Below, piece after piece: positions 44,794 to 54,066 of a stretch of DNA of 64,000 nt. Both the position numbers and the translations under genes were made by a program. Source of the DNA: Roseivirga pacifica (GTDB lineage: Bacteria > Bacteroidota > Bacteroidia > Cytophagales > Cyclobacteriaceae); NCBI RefSeq assembly GCF_900111145.1, contig NZ_FOIR01000002.1, forward strand, positions 558,001 through 622,000. The letters run 5' to 3'. Positions within the stretch are counted from its first letter, which is position 1. The number at the start of each line of letters is the position of its first letter. The notes under the pieces are model-generated. The model ran no database searches. It was not told the DNA's origin and saw only the letters and a list, made by a program, of their open reading frames with translations.

Positions 44794-45270
44794 TTATAGA
44801 ACGTCTTTCAGCATACCTTTAAGGTCTGCTGGTGAATAATTCACAGACTTTAATGTCTTGTTGTCCGACTTTCTGTATACCAAAAAGTGTCCGTCAGCTT
44901 CTTCTACGTAACTCTCTGTTCCGTCTTTCTCCATGTAAAACTTCTGTGTAGCCTCTGCTTCTTCCATTGTTTTACAAGTTTTGCTCATGTTAGAACGCTG
45001 AACTTCATCAAACAAATCTTTAAAGCGTTCTCCCAAGCCAAACTCCAAAATAGCTCCTGACAATACGTATTGAATATCGCACAATGCATCGGCCACTTCT
45101 ACCAAGTCCTTATTGGCAATAGCTTCCTCCAACTCCTTTAGCTCTTCGGCAATCAATGCGACTCTTAAATTACAACGATCTTCAGATGGAATTTGAGGGG
45201 ATTCTAAAATAGGGTGCTTGAATGTTTTATGAAATTCTGCTACGCTATTAAGTGGTTTCGGTTCTTGCAT
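44794..45270 (-). CDS. MazG-like nucleotide pyrophosphohydrolase
   Basis: A 158-aa all-alpha NTP pyrophosphatase. The metal motif E-E-L-K-E-L-E-E (about 46-53) followed by E-V-A-D-A-L-C-D-I (about 66) gives the E-x-x-E...E-x-x-D pattern of MazG/HisE. The 50-residue C-terminal tail, rich in E and K, is outside the usual domain. It likely hydrolyses non-canonical or excess dNTPs. It lies 36 bp before msrA on the same strand. Confidence 0.85.
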   Translation of the reverse strand: MQEPKPLNSVAEFHKTFKHPILESPQIPSEDRCNLRVALIAEELKELEEAIANKDLVEVADALCDIQYVLSGAILEFGLGERFKDLFDEVQRSNMSKTCKTMEEAEATQKFYMEKDGTESYVEEADGHFLVYRKSDNKTLKSVNYSPADLKGMLKDVL

Positions 45271-45280
45271 AATTCTAATA

Positions 45281-45305
45281 AAAAGGCCTGATTAATTATC
45301 AGGCC
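45281..45305 (-). terminator. Intrinsic terminator of msrB
   Basis: Stem GGCCTGAT / ATCAGGCC with a 5-base loop, followed on the minus strand by T5. Confidence 0.85.
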
Positions 45306-45336
45306 AATGTTACGTAAATATTCTATTGCTACTAAA

Positions 45337-45876
45337 TTAGTTATTGTCTTTTTTGAATTTGGGCGGCTCCTCTCCTTCCGGAACGAAAATCAATGCTGCT
45401 GAATTCAAGCAATAGCGTAAGCCTGTTGGCTCAGGGCCATCGTTAAATACGTGTCCTAGGTGCGAGCCACTTTTGCTATCAACAACTTCCCATCGTACCA
45501 TACCTAAGGTGGTATCCTTTACCAATTTTATGGCATCGTCAGAAATGGGTTTCCAAAAACTTGGCCAGCCAGAGTACGAGTTGTACTTGGTTTCAGAAGA
45601 AAATACTGGCTGCAATGAAGCGGCAGAATAGTAGGTTCCTTTTTTGTAGAACTTATTATACTCGCCCGAACCAGCCAACTCTGTCCCAGCTTCTCTCAAA
45701 ATGTGATACTGCTCTGGCGTTAGGCGTTCTCTCCACTCACTTTCCGTAAGTTGTATTTCATAAACACCCTTCTGCTTGCCTTGTTGCTTATCTATAGATG
45801 TATTGCTTCTCAAGGCCAGAATACTGGTAACCAGAATGATTAATAAGCCGGAAGTCAATAATATTTTCGCTTTCAT
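45337..45876 (-). CDS. msrB: Peptide-methionine (R)-S-oxide reductase MsrB
   Basis: A 179-aa exported MsrB with an N-terminal membrane anchor or signal (about 5-22). [18 protein letters not shown] and R-Y-C-L-N-S with the catalytic C156 are intact. Both C-x-x-C pairs that bind structural zinc in most MsrB are missing (Y-S-A-A-S near 83 and V-D-S-K-S-G near 132), so it belongs to the zinc-free group. No resolving cysteine is seen, implying reduction by an outside thiol. Pairs functionally with msrA downstream. Confidence 0.93.
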   Translation of the reverse strand: MKAKILLTSGLLIILVTSILALRSNTSIDKQQGKQKGVYEIQLTESEWRERLTPEQYHILREAGTELAGSGEYNKFYKKGTYYSAASLQPVFSSETKYNSYSGWPSFWKPISDDAIKLVKDTTLGMVRWEVVDSKSGSHLGHVFNDGPEPTGLRYCLNSAALIFVPEGEEPPKFKKDNN

Positions 45877-45938
45877 TAATTGGTTTTTTGTTAGGTAACT
45901 TTACTTACGTAAAAAGGTTTTGGAGCGGTTTTCTAGGA

Positions 45939-46850
45939 TTAGGATAATTGTCGGCCGAGCGATGTTTTAGCCACCACATTTGTTGCACTACTATTGCTGG
46001 CATCGCTCATAGGGTGAAAATGAATAGTAGGCACTTTTACTTTCTTCCAAGGCGCAATATAGCTCAAGGCCTTTTTAGATAACAGCTCATTCTTACGCTT
46101 CGCACCGGCATGCATAGGCTTAGCTTTATCGTACAATACAACACTCGCCCCAGAAGGACTCAATGCTCGCTTCAGCTCATCATAAGCCATATGCTGAAAA
46201 TCCTTCTCGTAATTATTAATAAAATCGAAAGAGAAGAAAGCATCAATGGAAGCATCAGCAAATGGTAGATCATTCATTTCGGCCAAAACATAAATAGTCT
46301 TCGCGCTCAATTGCTCCTTTACGCTTCTAATTCTATCAATATTATAATCAAGATGAACGTAGTGATCGAATTGGGTTCCAAACTCAAGGTTAAGAATACT
46401 ATCGGCATGCTCGGAAAAAGCACTCAAAAAACACGCGCCAGATTTAGGCAACAAGTTTTTCAAAGACTTCAGCTCTTCAGGAGCCAATGGTTTGGTACTG
46501 GGCGATGCTACTACTGCTTTATCTCCACTAAAATTGAATACGCTGTAAAACTCCTCAACTTTATGCTCAGAAACCCTTAAAAAAGGATTCTCAGTTCTGT
46601 TTTTGGCTACAACAGCGGTATCCTTTTGAAGTAGAAGGATATCATCAATTACGGGATAAATATAGAGGTGATTATCACTAGCATAGGCCTTTTCTAGCTT
46701 AAACCTTACCGGAACGCCAGAATAAAAGCAAAGCTGATTTTGAGCTACTTGGGCATTAACAGTCACTAACTCCGCCACAGAAAGTGGCTTGAGTTGCCTA
46801 GAAGTGAAAGGGCAAGTAAAAATGTTATCGTTAACCGCTTGTTCGCTCAT
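45939..46850 (-). CDS. Class I SAM-dependent methyltransferase-like protein
   Basis: A 303-aa cytoplasmic protein. The N-terminus carries a Trm112-like region (F-T-C-P-F-T-S-R-Q-L-K-P-L near 12, then L-C-F-Y-S-G-V-P-V-R-F and Y-P-V-I-D-D-I-L-L-L near 65), and residues 140-260 look like a degenerate methyltransferase fold: E-M-N-D-L-P-F-A-D-A-S-I-D-A-F-F-S and E-L-K-R-A-L-S-P-S-G. The SAM loop near 137-150 lacks the usual G-x-G, so activity is uncertain. Confidence 0.7.
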   Translation of the reverse strand: MSEQAVNDNIFTCPFTSRQLKPLSVAELVTVNAQVAQNQLCFYSGVPVRFKLEKAYASDNHLYIYPVIDDILLLQKDTAVVAKNRTENPFLRVSEHKVEEFYSVFNFSGDKAVVASPSTKPLAPEELKSLKNLLPKSGACFLSAFSEHADSILNLEFGTQFDHYVHLDYNIDRIRSVKEQLSAKTIYVLAEMNDLPFADASIDAFFSFDFINNYEKDFQHMAYDELKRALSPSGASVVLYDKAKPMHAGAKRKNELLSKKALSYIAPWKKVKVPTIHFHPMSDASNSSATNVVAKTSLGRQLS

Positions 46851-46988
46851 TTTTTAGATGTATTCCAAATACATTTTTTATGCGCAATAACCCTACCAGA
46901 GTAGTTTATGGCCGCAAAAAAGCTAAATAGCGTTTACAATTACAACTTGATTCCCATTAAGGGACGGTTTTGTCTAAGGTTGGTAAAA

Positions 46989-47171
46989 TTAGTCGATCAC
47001 GATTTTCTTGTGACCAGCCATAATAGTGCTCGAATACATTAGCTCAGAACTCACTTCGTTCAAGCTTTTCGCATACTTTTTAAGTCGCTTGGTAGTTTTC
47101 TCAGATCTTTCCTGAATCTTCTCCTCGGCATACTTTAAAAGCTTCCCTCCAATTTCTTTTGTTCTTTTCAT
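46989..47171 (-). CDS. Small basic helical protein
   Basis: A 60-aa candidate, K/E-rich and probably a single amphipathic or coiled-coil helix (K-L-L-K-Y-A-E-E-K-I-Q-E-R-S-E-K-T-T-K-R-L-K-K-Y). ATG 47171 is preferred to a longer frame reaching 47294, whose extra residues look non-coding. It sits 119 bp after the exonuclease gene. The family is unknown. Confidence 0.5.
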   Translation of the reverse strand: MKRTKEIGGKLLKYAEEKIQERSEKTTKRLKKYAKSLNEVSSELMYSSTIMAGHKKIVID

Positions 47172-47290
47172 TTTTGGTTTTGTAGGTTTAATTTCACTTA
47201 TACTATTGGTACAACTAAGTAACACATCACACTTACTCATTAAAGTTAACCATATTTTATCCTTTAATGAATACCTTATACAGGGTAAAA

Positions 47291-48625
47291 TCAATTCATT
47301 TTAAGCACTCTACGCTTCTCCTTAAATTGATTAATTATCCGCTGCGTTTCAGGGGTATCAGGATAGTTCGTAATAAACTCTTTAGCACTGGCATTGTTCG
47401 AGAGCGTTATATCATCAGCAACAAAGCCAAATCCTTTGTAAACCCCTTCTTCCACATATACGATACTTTGCTCATCTATGGTTCGCCCTTGGCCCATAAT
47501 TACAAAAGAATCTGGTTTGGCATTTAAACCTTCTAACGCTTTCGAAAAACGAGCATTCACTTCATCTTCGCCTATGCTTTTAAATGAATATCCAAAAAAC
47601 TTCATGGCATCAGCCGGTAAGCTGCACAATTCCGGATCAAGCTCATATTCCTTTACCAACTGAATAAGGAATGTTCTGGCCTTATCGAAAGAAGTGAACT
47701 TAGCGAGTGGCTTTAGTCCTTTTTGCGCTTTACCAATTGAAAGTCTGTGGTTTCCTTTGGCATCTTGATAATGGTAAAGGCCGTATCGACTGGCGGGGTA
47801 CTTTTGCGCCTTATTAAATGGCGGAAAAAGCCTTCTGATTTCGTAAGCTTCGAACAGAAACGCCACCAGTTCGTCTCCGCAAAGCTCAAATGAAATATCG
47901 AAGATTTTGTCCTTCATGCCTTGCTTATAGATCACATCGGTACTGGAGAAGTGCCCTCTTATGCGCTTTTTGATGTTATTAGCTTTCCCAACATAAAGTA
48001 CTTTTCCGTGCTCATCGTGGAAATAGTATACCCCCGTTTGATCGGGTAAATTCTCAAAAACCTGCTTATCCAAATTTGGGGGTAAGTCGGCTTCTTTAGA
48101 GTTCTTTTTGAGAAAGTATTCAATCTCGCCCGATTCGTTCTCCAAAATCAAATCCATCAATTCGGCTGTAGCCTTGGCATCGCCCATGGCGCGGTGACGC
48201 GCATGATTAGCAATACCAAAATGATCGCAAAGCTTACCCAAACTATAAGAACGTAAGCCCGGAAAAACTTTTCTACTTAGCCTTACACTGCAGAGTTTTT
48301 TATGTTTAAACTCAGCCCCGAGCTCTTCAAACTCCTTCTTTAAAAAAGAATAGTCGAAATTGACATTGTGCGCCACAAAAATATTGCCCTCCAACATCAT
48401 GTGAATCTCTTTGGCCACCTCGTAAAACTTAGGTGCATCGGCTACCATTTCATTAGAAATTCCGGTAAGTGCTGTAATACCAGGCGGAATTCCCCTTTCC
48501 GGATTAATCAATGACTGATATTCGTCTACCACGCGCTGTCCATCGTGTACCAAAATGGCTACTTCGGTAATTTTTCCGTAGTTGGCTGCGCTTCCTGTCG
48601 TCTCAATATCTACTATGGCAAACAT
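47291..48625 (-). CDS. DnaQ-type exonuclease fused to GIY-YIG endonuclease
   Basis: A 444-aa two-nuclease protein. Residues 1-165 are a DEDDh 3'-5' exonuclease (F-A-I-V-D-I-E-T-T-G; H-N-V-N-F-D-Y-S; H-R-A-M-G-D-A); residues about 190-275 are a UvrC/Cho-like GIY-YIG domain (G-V-Y-Y-F-H...V-L-Y-V-G-K-A-N-N-I-K-K-R-I-R). The rest is an uncharacterised C-terminal region. This fusion is known in Bacteroidota and Actinobacteria, where the Cho-like half may act in repair incisions. It is divergent from an ATP-cone nuclease, across 40 bp. Confidence 0.9.
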   Translation of the reverse strand: MFAIVDIETTGSAANYGKITEVAILVHDGQRVVDEYQSLINPERGIPPGITALTGISNEMVADAPKFYEVAKEIHMMLEGNIFVAHNVNFDYSFLKKEFEELGAEFKHKKLCSVRLSRKVFPGLRSYSLGKLCDHFGIANHARHRAMGDAKATAELMDLILENESGEIEYFLKKNSKEADLPPNLDKQVFENLPDQTGVYYFHDEHGKVLYVGKANNIKKRIRGHFSSTDVIYKQGMKDKIFDISFELCGDELVAFLFEAYEIRRLFPPFNKAQKYPASRYGLYHYQDAKGNHRLSIGKAQKGLKPLAKFTSFDKARTFLIQLVKEYELDPELCSLPADAMKFFGYSFKSIGEDEVNARFSKALEGLNAKPDSFVIMGQGRTIDEQSIVYVEEGVYKGFGFVADDITLSNNASAKEFITNYPDTPETQRIINQFKEKRRVLKMN

Positions 48626-48665
48626 GCATTCAAATTAGTTAACTATTCGTATTTTACAGGCAGGT

Positions 48666-49490
48666 ATGGAGGAAAAATGGATAGAAAAAGCTTCGGGCGA
48701 ACGTGTAAAGTTCGAACCCGAAAAGCTACGGGATTCGCTCTTTAAATCTGGCGCTAATAATGAATTGATTGACAAGATTCTAAAATGCGTTCATGATGAG
48801 ATTGATGATGTTTCTACCACCAAAGTTATCTACCAAAAAGCCTACAAATTGTTGCGGGCTTCTTCGAAAAAGTTGGCGGGAAAGTACCGTCTTAAAAACG
48901 CCATTCTAGACCTAGGGCCAAGCGGCTATCCTTTCGAACAATATTTGGGTCATCTATTCAGCTTTCAGCATTACAAAACGCAAGTGGGCATAACCCTAGA
49001 CGGTAAATGTGTTACTCATGAAGTGGATATTATGGCCGAAGGAGAAGACAAAACACTACTTGTTGAGTGCAAACACCACGGTAACCCGGGCTACAAATCT
49101 GATGTAAAAATACCACTCTACATTCACTCTAGGTTCAACGATTTGGTGAATGCCTTCAGACGGAAGGGAGATGAACGCAAATTTGAATGCTGGATAGCCA
49201 CGAATACACGCTTTACGCAAGATGCCGTTGATTATGCCAACTGCTATGGTATTCGCTTATTGGCATGGGACTACCCTAGCAAAGGCAGCCTGCGAGAACG
49301 CATAGAATTGGCTGGTATGTACCCTATCACTTGCTTGTTCTCTCTTACAAAGAATGAAAAGCAAAAGCTTTTGAAAGACGACATTGTACTTTGCAGACAG
49401 CTTACAGGACAACCCGAACTGCTGAATAACTACATGAATGAAAAGAAGCAGCAGCGCGTGCTCGAAGAGTGCGAAAGCATCCTCTCCTGA
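48666..49490 (+). CDS. ATP-cone plus PD-(D/E)xK nuclease-like protein
   Basis: A 274-aa protein with an ATP-cone (about 1-85; E-K-A-S-G-E-R-V-K-F-E-P-E-K-L-R-D-S-L) fused to a restriction-endonuclease-like domain. The catalytic triad of the Mrr/HJR type reads H-E-V-D-I (D121) and L-V-E-C-K (E134-x-K136), then Q-D-A-V-D-Y-A-N-C-Y-G-I-R-L-L. The ATP-cone usually senses (d)ATP in ribonucleotide reductase and NrdR, here it could make the nuclease nucleotide-responsive. Ends 1 bp from the convergent symporter gene. The biological role is unknown. Confidence 0.82.
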   Translation: MEEKWIEKASGERVKFEPEKLRDSLFKSGANNELIDKILKCVHDEIDDVSTTKVIYQKAYKLLRASSKKLAGKYRLKNAILDLGPSGYPFEQYLGHLFSFQHYKTQVGITLDGKCVTHEVDIMAEGEDKTLLVECKHHGNPGYKSDVKIPLYIHSRFNDLVNAFRRKGDERKFECWIATNTRFTQDAVDYANCYGIRLLAWDYPSKGSLRERIELAGMYPITCLFSLTKNEKQKLLKDDIVLCRQLTGQPELLNNYMNEKKQQRVLEECESILS

Positions 49491-51215
49491 CTAGGCTACT
49501 TGTTTTTTCGGCTTAATAAAAGTATTCAGTAACACCCCAATTAAAACCACCAAAACACAACCAAACGCATTGTACCAAAGGAAGCCCATTTTTAGCGGCC
49601 CAGCCTGGCCTATGGTATTTAAGTAGTGCACCAAAATAACTACTGCCTGACTAATAATAGCAGCAACAAACACGGCAGAACTACCCACCCTTTTAAAGAA
49701 AAATGCTACCACAAAAATCCCCAATATAATGGGGTAAAACAGTGAACCAATAAGATTCACAGCCTGAATCAAATTCTCGAAAAGTGATAAAGTTGATGCG
49801 AAAATAATAGCAATAACACCCCACAACAGTGTAAAGAGTTTGGAGTATTTTACATAGTGCTGATCGCTTTCGTTAGGTTTAATTCTTCGTTTATAAAAAT
49901 CTATTAAAGTAGTTGAACCTAAAGCATTTAACTCGGAAGAAGTTGAAGACATGGCCGCACTAAAAATCACTGCAAACAGTAGTCCCACAATACCCACCGG
50001 CATTGTATTCATTACAAAGTTCATAAAGATGTAATCCTTATCGTTGGTCTCTCTATTCGGGAGCGCTTCTGCGATCAAGTCTTTTGCCCTTGCGCGAATC
50101 GTGTCCGAGTCGCCTTGTAGCCTATTAAGTTCGTGCTTGGTGGTTTCTATAAGTGTAGGACTGCCATCAGTAACTGCTGCATTTAGCTCCTTTACTAAGT
50201 CCAGTTTTTCAGTAAACAGATCCGCATATTCCTGCTCATAAGCCTGAAAATCTTCGCCATATTCTTCGTTCAGAAGCACCTCTTGACGTACAGCTTCATT
50301 AAAGAATATTGGTGGCTGGTTGTATTGGTAATAAACAAACACCAAAGCACCGATTAGCAATATCACAAACTGCATTGGCACCTTCAAAAGGCCATTCATA
50401 ATCAGCCCCATTCTACTCTCCTTCAGTGTTTTACCAGAAAGATAGCGCTGCACTTGTGACTGATCTGTGCCAAAATAAGACATAAACAAAAACACTGCTC
50501 CCGTGATTCCAGACCAAAAATTATAACGATCGTTCAGGTCAAACTCAAAGTTTACCACATTCAGTTTACCCATTTTACCAGCTACGTGAAGTGCATCGGT
50601 AAGACCAACACTTTCGGGTAGTGCTTTTACCACCAAAATACCAGCCACTACCATCCCCCCCATCATTACAGCCATTTGCTGCTTTTGGGTTTGGGTAACT
50701 GCTTCAGTTCCTCCGGACACGGTATACACTATCACTAATGCACCAATTATTAGGGTGGTTAGCTGTAATGGCCAGCCAAGCAAAGCCGAAAGAATAATGG
50801 CTGGTGCATAAATTGTAATACCCGCAGCAAGCCCCCTTTGAATAAGGAATATAAAAGCCGCAAGCATGCGTGTTTTCACATCGAACCGACTTTCCAAAAA
50901 CTCATATGCGGTGTACACTTTTGCCTTGTAGTACAGTGGCAAAAAGAAGATGGAAATGATAATCATGGCGATGGGCAACCCAAAATAGAATTGGATAAAG
51001 CGCATGCCATCAGTATATGCCTGACCTGGCGTAGATAGAAAAGTAATGGCACTGGCCTGAGTAGCCATAATTGAAAGCCCTATGGCCCACCATTTGGTTT
51101 GGTCACTACCCTTTAAGTAGCTTTCCATGCTATTGTTACTCTTGGTTTTCCAAACTCCATAGGCAACAATTGCGAACAATGTTCCAAAAAGAACAATCCA
51201 GTCGATAGAACTCAT
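49491..51215 (-). CDS. Sodium:solute symporter (SSS family)
   Basis: A 574-aa membrane protein of the SSF family with about 13-14 helices. The sodium-site segment S-I-M-A-T-Q-A-S-A-I-T-F-L-S-T-P-G-Q (near 51) and M-S-S-T-S-S-E-L-N-A-L-G-S (near 418) are family hallmarks; a soluble loop of about 80 residues lies in the middle (about 305-390). The substrate is unknown, possibly a sugar released by surface hydrolases. Its ATG overlaps the small membrane ORF (51212-51349) by 4 bp, placing it third in a coupled operon with a PIG-L deacetylase. Confidence 0.92.
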   Translation of the reverse strand: MSSIDWIVLFGTLFAIVAYGVWKTKSNNSMESYLKGSDQTKWWAIGLSIMATQASAITFLSTPGQAYTDGMRFIQFYFGLPIAMIIISIFFLPLYYKAKVYTAYEFLESRFDVKTRMLAAFIFLIQRGLAAGITIYAPAIILSALLGWPLQLTTLIIGALVIVYTVSGGTEAVTQTQKQQMAVMMGGMVVAGILVVKALPESVGLTDALHVAGKMGKLNVVNFEFDLNDRYNFWSGITGAVFLFMSYFGTDQSQVQRYLSGKTLKESRMGLIMNGLLKVPMQFVILLIGALVFVYYQYNQPPIFFNEAVRQEVLLNEEYGEDFQAYEQEYADLFTEKLDLVKELNAAVTDGSPTLIETTKHELNRLQGDSDTIRARAKDLIAEALPNRETNDKDYIFMNFVMNTMPVGIVGLLFAVIFSAAMSSTSSELNALGSTTLIDFYKRRIKPNESDQHYVKYSKLFTLLWGVIAIIFASTLSLFENLIQAVNLIGSLFYPIILGIFVVAFFFKRVGSSAVFVAAIISQAVVILVHYLNTIGQAGPLKMGFLWYNAFGCVLVVLIGVLLNTFIKPKKQVA

Positions 51216-51349
51216 GAAAAAGTAATTGTGAAGAGGTAGAACAAAGCGACTAATACTGCGAGCACTACTATTTCGAGCAAATAGATTTTGCCCCAGCCTT
51301 TATTTTCTGACTGCTCTGTTTGTTCTTCAGTTTTTTTGGTTGAACTCAT
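51212..51349 (-). CDS. 45-aa single-pass membrane protein upstream of symporter
   Basis: A 45-aa open frame too short for usual cut-offs. The protein starts M-S-S-T-K-K-T-E-E-Q, continues with N-K-G-W-G-K-I-Y, then has one hydrophobic helix (about 24-43, L-L-E-I-V-V-L-A-V-L-V-A-L-F-Y-L-F). Both ends are coupled by ATGA overlaps: the stop of the PIG-L gene overlaps its start, and its stop overlaps the symporter start. Such precise coupling is strong evidence of translation. By analogy with small partners of other SSS transporters (YhdT of PanF, DUF4212), it may be an accessory subunit. Confidence 0.8.
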   Translation of the reverse strand: MSSTKKTEEQTEQSENKGWGKIYLLEIVVLAVLVALFYLFTITFS

Positions 51350-53877
51350 TTGTTGTTTTCGATCTTTAATGCGGCACTATCTGGCGTATCTTGACCAAGC
51401 GAGATCATGTTCGCAAATATTCTGAAAGCCCCAGAAACACCTGCTGGCAACTCTCTAAACCAAGAGTAACCCGTATAAACGAAATAACCTTCACCATATT
51501 CGGCCACCAATAAGCCGCCATTTTTTGGTGTTTCGCCCGGGTCATTAGCCGATAGAATTGTGGTATACTTTTCGTCCCACTCATTCGGGAAATAAAGCCC
51601 ACGCTCCTGCACCCATCCTTCAAAATCCTTTGCGGTGATTTTATTGGGTCCGTCAATCAAAGGGTGGTTAGGCGCTAGAATACGCACTTCTGCCTCTTCT
51701 TTTGTAACCCTATCTCTTGAAATACTAAAGGGATATGGACCAATTTGCGGCTGGTTTCTCATTGAGGTGTTGTACTGGGCAATCATGGTTCCCCCGCCTT
51801 TCACGTACTCCATCAATTCAGGCTGAATAACACGCATTCTTTCAATGGTATTATAGGCACGTACACCCACAATTACGGCATCGTAGTTCGCCAAAGACTG
51901 CGCGGTTATATTATCTGGATCAAGCAAAGTCACCTGATAACCAATTTGTTCAAGTGCCTCTGGCACTGCATCACCTGAGCCCATTATGTACCCCACATAC
52001 TGGCCTTTCTTCTTCAAATCTAGCTTTACAACCTTGGCCTGACTATCTGGAAAAATTGTTTGGGTTGGAATGTAACCGTAATCAATGACCTTTAATCCTT
52101 TATTATAGGTTTGCCCTTCGTATGTCACCTGTGCCTTGGCAAAACCTTCAGAAGCCCCGGCCGGAGGCAGTACCTGAAATTCAGCCCTAAATTCTCCGCC
52201 TTTGTTAGCTATTGCGTAATCAACACTTGCAGGGCTTACCTTCCAGCCATCAGGCAGATTTAAGCTTACTTGTCCGGAAACATCATTGGTTCCTGCAGTT
52301 ACTGTTACATCAATTTGTTTGGTTTCATTATCTGGAAAGATAAGTACCGACTGCTGTGTGTTAACAAAAACTGGTGGTGTAACCACAAACGGACGATAAA
52401 CCTCGCCATCTACCCTATCATTGGTTTTATATACAATAGGAGTTGTAAAACTTACGGCTTTACCTTCAATTTTAAAGTTGAAAGTAGCCTCAATTGTAGG
52501 TGCATTTTGTGGTAAACCGCGCAACTGCTGATCGTCCACTCGGTACATACCAAGCGATGCTTCTTTTTCCAACCAATATGGCTGAGAAATCTTTGGTTCA
52601 TTCAAATCTAAATCCCAAACGAGGTCAAAGTTCTCATTATTCTTTAGCGTCTTATAAGGCTCCATAATGGACTCATAGCCTTCAAAAGTTATTGTTTCTA
52701 ACTCTACTGCAGCATTTGAACGGTTAACAGCTTCACCCGAAATATGAATTGACTCTCCATTAACGGCAGAATAGTCATTGGCTACAAGCTCAAAATAAAG
52801 CCCTAAACTGGCCTTGATGATTCTATCTACTTCTTGACCTTTAACTTGCTTCCAATATTCATCTTCCAGCCCATTGATTTTCTCTCGAATGGTTAGTAAT
52901 TCTTTGACGCTGGCCGCAGGGTCTTCCATATCGAAGTTGTCATTTGCCTTTTTAATCAAGGCTCCAATTTCCTTGCCGCCAGCTACGCGTCCCCAAGTTT
53001 GGTCTATGTTTTCAAAAATATCAATCTCTGGTAATTCACCCTTCCAGTGCATTAAGAATTCCGGAATCAAGCCTCTTCTACCGGTTGATCCAAAACCTTG
53101 AGACTTGTGCTTACTTCGGCTCAAGGCAGAAATTTCATCGTAAGATTTACCCAGTAACGGGTTGTATTGATTTAGGTCGAACACAAAATAACCTGGCTCG
53201 TCAACGTGATTGGAAACAAAACTTCCTCCGAAATTATAGGTATTCCAATAGAGCCCTTTTGGCTGCCATGGTTCAACATATTTTAGTTGTTCTGGAAAAA
53301 CAGATGGGTCGGCTGCAATGTCGAAAGCGCGCTGCGCCAAAATTGCCGAAGCAGTATGGTGTCCGTGCATTCTGCCACCTTCAACCCGCGCGGTATCGAA
53401 ACGTGTAATAATTACATCTGGTCTAAAGCGTCTGATGTTCCAAACAACATCGGAAAGCACATCCTCTCCTTCCCATATCTCAAAGGTTTCATCAGGATCT
53501 TTGGAATAGCCAAAGTCATTGGCTCGGGTAAAAAATTGCTCGCCACCATCAGTTCTACGAGCGGCCAAAAGTTCTTGGGTTCGAATAATTCCGAGTAACT
53601 CTCTTATTTCAGTTCCAACTAGGTTCTGTCCCCCGTCACCACGGGTCATGGCCAAATATGCTGTTCTCAACTTTTGTTCGTTGGCCATATAAGCGATCAG
53701 ACGCGTATTCTCATCGTCAGGATGGGCTGCCAGGTACATTACAGTACCCAGCACCTCAAGCTTATTGAGTGCTTGCTTTATTTCAGCAGCATTCAGTTTT
53801 TCTGGCGCTTGGGCCTTTATAGTAAGAATTGAAGCACAAAATGATAAGACAAGTAAGGTGAGTCTTCTGTAGTTCAT
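51346..53877 (-). CDS. Secreted PIG-L family deacetylase with large C-terminal region
   Basis: About 843 aa with a signal peptide (M-N-Y-R-R-L-T-L-L-V-L-S-F-C ending T-I-K-A-Q); ATG 53877 fits this, the upstream start adds an unlikely leader. The LmbE/PIG-L domain (about 37-280) has the zinc motif A-A-H-P-D-D-E and M-H-G-H-H-T-A-S; it is a de-N-acetylase fold acting on N-acetylglucosaminyl compounds. The remainder includes beta-sandwich (NEW3-like) and a C-terminal flavodoxin/glutaminase-like part (D-A-V-I-V-G-V-R-A-Y-N). Coupled to a small membrane protein and a symporter, suggesting uptake of its product (inference). Confidence 0.88.
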   Translation of the reverse strand: MNYRRLTLLVLSFCASILTIKAQAPEKLNAAEIKQALNKLEVLGTVMYLAAHPDDENTRLIAYMANEQKLRTAYLAMTRGDGGQNLVGTEIRELLGIIRTQELLAARRTDGGEQFFTRANDFGYSKDPDETFEIWEGEDVLSDVVWNIRRFRPDVIITRFDTARVEGGRMHGHHTASAILAQRAFDIAADPSVFPEQLKYVEPWQPKGLYWNTYNFGGSFVSNHVDEPGYFVFDLNQYNPLLGKSYDEISALSRSKHKSQGFGSTGRRGLIPEFLMHWKGELPEIDIFENIDQTWGRVAGGKEIGALIKKANDNFDMEDPAASVKELLTIREKINGLEDEYWKQVKGQEVDRIIKASLGLYFELVANDYSAVNGESIHISGEAVNRSNAAVELETITFEGYESIMEPYKTLKNNENFDLVWDLDLNEPKISQPYWLEKEASLGMYRVDDQQLRGLPQNAPTIEATFNFKIEGKAVSFTTPIVYKTNDRVDGEVYRPFVVTPPVFVNTQQSVLIFPDNETKQIDVTVTAGTNDVSGQVSLNLPDGWKVSPASVDYAIANKGGEFRAEFQVLPPAGASEGFAKAQVTYEGQTYNKGLKVIDYGYIPTQTIFPDSQAKVVKLDLKKKGQYVGYIMGSGDAVPEALEQIGYQVTLLDPDNITAQSLANYDAVIVGVRAYNTIERMRVIQPELMEYVKGGGTMIAQYNTSMRNQPQIGPYPFSISRDRVTKEEAEVRILAPNHPLIDGPNKITAKDFEGWVQERGLYFPNEWDEKYTTILSANDPGETPKNGGLLVAEYGEGYFVYTGYSWFRELPAGVSGAFRIFANMISLGQDTPDSAALKIENNK

Positions 53878-54009
53878 AGTAGTTTTTTGGCTAATGCACA
53901 GGTTAACGGATACCAAGATAGTAAGTTACTTGAAACTGACATTCGGCATTTGTGTAAGTGGTTTCAAAGGTGCAAGCCAGAAGACAGAAACACACAGTTG
54001 TTCATTAAT

Positions 54010-54041
54010 AAAAAAAGCTATCTCATTTCTGAAATAGCTTT
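54010..54041 (-). terminator. Intrinsic terminator of tpx
   Basis: Stem AAAGCTAT / ATAGCTTT, extended by TCA/TGA inside, with a T-tract on the minus strand. Confidence 0.8.
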
Positions 54042-54066
54042 TCTCAAATTTTAAAACGACTGCCTT

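Noticed and set aside
46951-46964. TCCC...GGGA stem resembling the hairpin at 16746
   Set aside because: Only four base pairs and no shared flank; could easily be chance.
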